A DNA stretch of 64,000 nucleotides from Varroa destructor (lineage: Eukaryota; Arthropoda; Arachnida; Mesostigmata; Varroidae): the NCBI RefSeq assembly GCF_002443255.2, contig NW_019211454.1, positions 39,143,695 to 39,207,694 of the forward strand. The letters run 5' to 3'. Shown here piece by piece: positions 57,470 through 64,000 of this stretch (its first letter is position 1; each line of letters starts with the position of its first letter). A program made the position numbers and the translations under genes. Below the pieces are notes generated by a model, which made no database searches, was not told where the DNA came from, and saw nothing but the letters and a program-made list of their open reading frames with translations.

Positions 57470-60400
57470 AAGGCATCAAACTTTCTTCATTGGCATGGTC
57501 CTGATTCGACGACTAACTGACACCGTACTTGGACACTACATTCAAGTTAAAGGCTTTTCCTTTTTTTGGTTCCAGGGAGCCGTATAACCGAAATGTTGAA
57601 GTCTCAGGCACTGCTGTTTCACCAGCTGTGAGAAAAATCAGATAATCCTCATAAACTTACCAGGCGGACCATAGACCATTATACTTTATTGGAACAAATA
57701 CGGCCTGAATGAAACTACCCAGAATATTTAAGTTTAAGTCAATTGTTGGTCTAATAGTCTGCCAGTTCTGATATGTGGCCAGTTATTCGGCACCTACAAC
57801 TAGACCCAAGTTATACAATAGCTCGTCGCAGACTTTTTCCATACCGTAGTAACACTCCACCGCGTTGTTTCGTTATATACTGATTCAAACGCGCCTTTAG
57901 GCCGAGCTTAGGAAAAGACACGGAGTGCTTCAAAGCAATTTCATAAATTTAGCATTGCTGCATTATAATGGCTATTATCTAGCTAAATTATCTAAGGGGA
58001 ATTTGAAAGTATAGAATGCGTTCTCGCCGCATTAAGTGCACAACATGTATGCGAAAATTGCACGAAGACGAACTAAAGCCCAGACAGATCAGGTCACTAG
58101 AAAGGCTAGCTAGATCCGTCTGCAGAATATGTAAATGATTATATTTGTTCTAAGAAATTACTGGGTGATGGCTACAAACCCGAATTACCCTTTTGCTGGA
58201 AAGTACCGCAATTTAGTCTGTGAAAGGCTTTCTCTCGAAGGACACGGTACACACGGCCGTCCATTATATTACCGTACAAACACAACTAAACTTAAAAATC
58301 GAAATTTTCTTAGTCTGTGGCAGATATAATATAGGTGGGCCTAAGTTCGCCCGTTCAATCTCTGAAGGATTTAATTAGTGAAAAGAGCTTACAATGTTAG
58401 GTGACCGCTGCGACCGTGTACTGTGTAAAAATCTCCCATTATAAGCAATGTTCCAAGATATAACATGTAGTATAATTATTGTTTGAGAAGCCTTCCTTAA
58501 GAAAGCTAAAATAGTTTCTCAATTTAGGTATTGCGTGTCTTGTTACTACGCGCCAACATTTTATGGATGCTTTGCGAGCTGTAATGAAAACGATTCATTC
58601 GTTGTCCTTGTTGTCCTTTAACATCGTCTCGTTTTTCGAAATTCGCTCGCGCTGTGATTCTATATAACGCCACAGAACAAACGGAAGATGTTTAATAGGC
58701 CTCACCGAGTCAGACCTTTCTAACGAAGCTCGGCATGCTCAGCAAACGCACAAATACAAGCTGGATGGTTCTTTTCTCGACAACGCTTACCTTATGACGG
58801 TGCTATCCTTGATTGATTTTAGTTTCTTTCTTCTTGCTTTTCCATTCATTTTATCAGACATCGTGCCTCTAATAACGTCGTACTTAGCATACGATTCATC
58901 TTTTGGCGTATGCATGCATCCAGCGGTTTCAAGTCATTGTATCGTTCCTCTGCGTCGTTTCTATTCCCTTTCGAACTCTTGCCATAGTTTCGGCCTGTTT
59001 CTGGTAAGGTATGTCGCAGCGGGACAACTGCTCTCGTCTACGCTGCGATCAACAACGCGCTAACAGTCAACGGCGGAACGGCTAGAAAAGAACATCCTTT
59101 CTCACGACGTAGCACTACACAGGACAACCATTTGGATACGATAAAAGCTATATCTGAGAATAATAATATTGATAACGAGTGACTTAGATTTCATTCAGTG
59201 CAATGTCCACCGGATACACATATACATTCATTAAACTATTACGTGGGCTAAAGATCTCAGTTAGCGAAGGAAATTGGCCATGACCATAAACGTAATGTGG
59301 TACGAGTCAAGGAGTAAAAAAGGATTTACCTTTAACTGAGCTAACCCATTAAGACAATGCCCCGGAATGATAGGCCCATAGTCGCAAAAGTGCTCACCGC
59401 AACCTATCGGCCTTCCCGTCATTGTATACAGCTACCGCTAGAGAGGAATAATTTCAGCGAGAACATGAATAAATATACAAATTACAAAGACCAAATCGGT
59501 AATGTGCAACTTTCCAAAGAACGATTTCGTCTGTTCGAAAACAGATCGTACTCTGACGCATCGTTCCTGCTAACTTGACTGGCCAAGGTTTCTTGCCTCG
59601 GAAGCATAAACGAGTTCGTTCTTCGGCATTAGAGCCATTTCATTGTTTGACTTGAAAAGAAAGCTATATTTTGGTGTTCACTTTATCTATTGTTTGATAT
59701 TTTCTAAATACATGTTACACTATCTCTATTGGTATTTAAAATAAATCATTTACAATGTTTGTTACGTGATGTTCATTGCTACAAGGTATTGATTTCATTT
59801 GCCTGTGGTTTCATAGGACGAAGATGCTAGAGGCTGACGAGAGCAACCTAAAAATAAGATGATATTAACTTTATTAGCGCAATGGGCTATTCTTCGAGGT
59901 CCTAGATTAAAGTCCTGCTAAGCGACACGTTATACGTACACCCTTTCGAAACTTAGTTTCGTATTAAATTTGTCCTGAAAGATAAATGTACGAGAAAACG
60001 AAATAATATACAAACTCGCAACAGGGCTTTCCTTTACTAGTTTACAGAGCGTGTGCTGGACCGGCCTCGTCCAGATAAATGCAACAAACTAACAACACAC
60101 AGCGCTCTTGCAAAAAAGCAGAAATTTTTATCATTCAATAGACATAGAAATTAGCAGAATTCATTTGTGTAACGTTAATAATCATCATAGGAGCGACATG
60201 CCTCTGAAAACGAAGAGTATCAGTCAGTTTGTCTCGACCGAGCGAAAATAATTTCGAATCTACGTCACATGGAAATGCAAAATATTAATAAGGAAGATAT
60301 TTTCTGATACCTGCTAAGGTGCTCTGACATCAGTGTACATTAGCTATTTTAATGCGGCCTGTCTTTCCGGCCAATTTAAATAAGGCCACCCGATGCTTTC

Positions 60401-61177
60401 CAGTTGTTTTGATTAACGCTGAGGCTATTGCGTTCCAGGGGCAATCATTAAAGAAGTGACGATGCCCTACGGAGAGCTTATCGTCGTGGAGCAGTTCGAG
60501 TCGCGAGAGTGTGGCTCTTTCAATCGGGTTTCTATGGCTGTTTCCATCTCGCTCGGATGCCTCAGTTAAAAGCTCCGCCTGGACGGAACGTACCGCTTGA
60601 GTCGCCAATGGTAATACGCAGACAGATGAATGTTTTCTACCACCAGACCGATATCTTATTGTCAGAAGCTGTCTTACCTCAGACTCTTACTGCCTTCGTC
60701 TTGGCTGGATAAGCTGCAAAATCAGTGGTGCGTTTCATCGTACCACTGCAAATCACTCAACGCCGTTGTCAACAACGCTCTCTTTCGTAAACTGTTACCA
60801 ATATGTGCGTATATTACAATCAAAGCTGAAGCTGTACGTAGACCCGACAGAGCAGATATTTATTGCAATCTTTCGCCACTTACTGCTGACCTCGATCAGG
60901 TGGGACGTACTCAGTCAGCCATTTAAATAGTTGATCGTCTCAAAAATATATACAGAGGTATCACTACGATATCAGTTACTTGAGTTCGTTAGCGTGGGCA
61001 TCAAGCTTAATAACAATAAATTCGTGTGTCAGACAAACACTATGGCGTGACTTCATAATCAATTATGTACCAAGGGTATTTCTTATAGACCTTAGTAAGC
61101 CATCATACAGATATCGTTTAACCGTAGCTGAGCACATCAGCATGTTTTATTAACAGCTGAATTACTTCGCAACTGCG

Positions 61178-61181
<4 letters not shown>
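57470..61181. other. No confident gene
   Basis: AT-rich, frames below 100 codons, no paired splice signals that I could defend. A CCTTTAACTGAGCTAACCC stretch at 59.33 kb resembles a reversed A-box but lacks the rest of a tRNA. Confidence 0.33.

Positions 61182-61210
<29 letters not shown>
61182..61210. repeat. (CT)n microsatellite running into gap
   Basis: About 14 CT units stop exactly where the N run starts, so the true length is unknown. Confidence 0.95.
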
Positions 61211-61310
61211 NNNNNNNNNNNNNNNNNNNNNNNNNNNNNNNNNNNNNNNNNNNNNNNNNNNNNNNNNNNNNNNNNNNNNNNNNNNNNNNNNNNNNNNNNN
61301 NNNNNNNNNN
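61211..61310. other. Assembly gap of 100 N
   Basis: Exactly 100 N, the usual placeholder for a gap of unknown size. The sequence after it starts TATTTATAATATATAAATA, so a (CT)n(TA)n compound repeat probably spans the gap. Confidence 0.98.
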
Positions 61311-62717
61311 TATTTATAATATATAAATAAACACATATGAGTCCAAAAATGCACTGCTAGTCGGCGCTTAGGTCCGGAATGAAGGTGCTCCTTGCCGGTG
61401 GCAACAAGCGTAAATGAAAAGGAAAACACGAAAAAAAAAACGTCTTCTTTCGATTTGAGTGAATGGCACGTGGCCGTTGAGTTATCAATCGCAAACGCTG
61501 TCGTAGACGAAGTGAACGAGTCAGGGCAAAGTAAATTCGAGCGGATCTGCTTCAATACAGTTGGCCGACAGAATCGAACGAATGAGTCATTGAATAGAGT
61601 TCATTGACTGAGAACGCACTTGGGTGCAACAGATACTGCAATTGGAACGTTCTAGAAAAGATGAAAACGAAGAGAAAAACTACAGTCAGGAAAAAACGTG
61701 AAATCTCTTTCGATTTTGGGTATTTCAAGGAAGAGCGCCACAATATTATAATTCGTTTTTGTAGTTCGCTGTTTGTTAATATGTGCTGGTACGCTCAGTT
61801 ATGTCAGTTATATACTTAGCCATATTACCAAACGAAAAGAGCGATTTTAACGTGTTCTAGTTAGAATCGCCTGTACTTTGACGGAACACTTGCCACATTA
61901 CAGGAGTATCGATAGCTTAAGCTTTATTAGCACAGTTGATCGAAACTGATGGCTTCCGGGCACAGCGTCAAGTTCGTTCACTCAGAAACGTCGAAATTAG
62001 ATCTAAATCATACCGTTGAGCTGAGTCTAGAGTGCGAGCCGGCACCGAGCTAGACTGACCACCTCACCCCTACGCCAATGTACACAAAAACGAGTGAACA
62101 ATTGACAAGAGCCGACCTATATTCTTAAGAACGTCACTGCTGACGTACGATCCCCATCTGCTTACCTCAGATGCATAGTTTTCACAGTAGTGATTAAACG
62201 CTCCACTTTATATTGCCACTCATTTTTGTCGATTTTTGCACGATGCAACTATACGTGCAGTCAACTACGACGATAAATCTACTACGTGTGTAGTTGTGCC
62301 CTGGCCAGAAAAACGCGAAGGACCATGTTATCGAATACTAGGTTAGAGATGCAACAGGCCAGTCCCTGTGCCTTGTCACAATTAATATTATTCATTACTT
62401 AATCAATAAAGGGAATGTGTTTGAACCTTTCTTTTTCGTCTTGATATTAAGTATAATCTGGTTCAAAGCAACGCGTGAGGCAAAAACGCTATTAACATGC
62501 CGCCCAGGGAAATACCGTTTCTATCTACATAATCAATAACTGTGCCTTTCAGGCCAACCTTAGGTTATTTTCATACTTGTCAAGTAGTCAGGGTAAAAAG
62601 TGTGATGTGCGTATAATAAACAGTACAATACTAGTTACGCATTTGGGGGATTCAATCTCATTCTGCAGTACGTAAACCGGCTCTATTAAACATTTTTCTT
62701 TCATATATAATTTACTA
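61311..62717. other. No confident gene
   Basis: Overlapping frames of 60-70 codons on both strands at 61.4-61.8 kb without splice support. Confidence 0.33.
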
Positions 62718-62733
62718 ATATATATATATATAA
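62718..62733. repeat. Short (TA)n tract
   Basis: Eight TA units, read directly. Confidence 0.9.
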
Positions 62734-62834
62734 TTACGTACTACTTAAACTCACAAGTTTTCATTCAAAGAACAGTATGCCAATGGCGAAATCTATGTTC
62801 GTTCATTGAATTAAAGCAGAATCTGAACGCTGCA

Positions 62835-62853
62835 GCCGCCGCCGCCGCCGCCG
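62835..62853. repeat. (GCC)n trinucleotide repeat
   Basis: Six GCC units, preceded by a GCA, in otherwise AT-rich sequence. In a coding frame it would give an Ala, Pro or Arg run, but no open reading frame of note surrounds it. Confidence 0.93.
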
Positions 62854-64000
62854 TACGTGAGGGGCAATTCCGATCTCTTAGTGATAATTTCCTTTTCATA
62901 CTTACTTATTTCTTATTTAGAGTCGTAAAATCTCTACTGTCTATTAGCTGCACAAAGGTAAACTTGACTGGGCTTTTAAGAGAAAACACGGTTGAACCAA
63001 CTGTTGTACTATTCCAAACACAACCACGCCTTTCGATACCAAAAAAAGATCCATAAACACGTTATGGTCGGGAAAAAGTTTACTTTAAGTACATTTACTG
63101 AGCTACAAAGCATGAGCAAAGACTACATTTAGCTATCACGTTCGATATGTTTTGTTCAAAAGCATTACTTTCAGGTTTTCAAATAACAAATCTTCACTAA
63201 AAAACACAGACGGACGCCGTGTTATTTCAAGCAGTTTCGACATCGATAGCTAAAAAGTCTTTTCATCAAACTCACATTATAAAAAAATAACATTTTTATT
63301 ACAAGTATATAGTTACATTTCACACAAGATCTTCTCATGCCTCTAGTGCTAGGGATCATCATAGTCATATTATGAGCTATCTAATACGAATTGTTGAAAA
63401 TCATTTTCTGAATCTATTGTGACATTTTCATAAGACTATTTACCGGATCAATTATCTTCGGTGTGTAAGAACAATCGAAAACTTGATCCTTTTAAGGTAA
63501 TAATCAGTGCGGTAAAAATACACATTAATCTTATCCGCCCTGAAAATTGCTGCGGACGAAATGATCTGGGCAATTCGTAAATAGTCTGATCCGATTTAGC
63601 GCTCGTTTGATTTTAAAGGTTTAAAAAGTTAAAAGAGCATATCTTCGGGTCTGTGTAGATATCACATTAGTGCTACATATATAATGCTTTGCTCTACTTC
63701 GCACGGAATCGATACTTACCCTAAGAATCTGAATGGTACAAATTCGTGCTTAAAACACGATCTTAATATTTAACAACAATGGTTACCAGCATTAGACTGA
63801 TATCGGACCTACGAGAACGGAACAGCAGGCCTATATACTAGACGCTATAACAGCTTGACGAAAATCCCGCGCCAGCGTTACAGTGGCCTCGAAATTTCAC
63901 ATAAAGCCCATAACGTAAATCGATTAAATACTATAAGTATGCACACAAGGATTTTTAAGATACCACATCTACTCACGGTTACGAGCATGTCATTTTCGAC
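62854..64000. other. Gene-free AT-rich sequence
   Basis: Nothing recognised to the window end. Confidence 0.35.

Noticed and set aside
59325..59350. Reversed TAGCTCAGTT A-box-like string
   Set aside because: The second half of the A-box is wrong and there is no matching B-box.
61118..61555. 145-codon minus-strand frame
   Set aside because: It spans the 100-N gap and a (GA)n tract (Glu-Arg repeat), so the open length is an artefact.

Overview
This window looks like animal nuclear DNA, most plausibly arthropod and possibly mite-like. The sequence is AT-rich, carries many dinucleotide microsatellites (CT/GA and TA), has one run of exactly 100 N, and has no long open reading frame on either strand. 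It contains no operons, no CRISPR array, no rRNA and no intact tRNA that I can recognise. The species call is an inference: no coding segment was matched to a named gene, so nothing here fixes the taxon.

No gene is identified with certainty. The coding content that can be argued for is short exon-like segments with canonical splice sites. Two loci give multi-exon models on the minus strand. At 6.1-6.7 kb, a 70-base intron with a GTAAGT donor and a pyrimidine-rich acceptor separates a probable 5' UTR exon from an open exon. That exon ends at a GTGAGT donor and joins in phase to a terminal exon. At 9.1-11.0 kb, four small segments with matching phases give a roughly 94-residue protein of unknown function. 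Single plus-strand exon candidates lie at 3.9 kb (with a downstream AATAAA), 26.2 kb, 28.4 kb, 33.4 kb, 53.0 kb and 57.0 kb.

Three stretches look like decayed coding DNA. A fragment at 15.5-15.8 kb carries the FAD-binding signature of GMC oxidoreductases. A serine/threonine/asparagine-rich minus-strand frame at 8.0-8.6 kb is broken by one stop. A GC-richer block at 53.9-54.5 kb is strongly G-first in codon use but frameshifted.

The rest is intergenic or intronic sequence with (CT)n, (GA)n, (TA)n, (TTR)n and (GCC)n tracts, two short hairpins, and a worn tRNA-like element at 51.9 kb that resembles a tRNA-derived SINE head. The assembly gap at 61.2 kb sits inside a microsatellite. All coding calls are low to moderate confidence. 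By eye, random frames in this sequence often look protein-like, so splice sites, phase agreement and codon-position bias were weighted above the appearance of the peptide.
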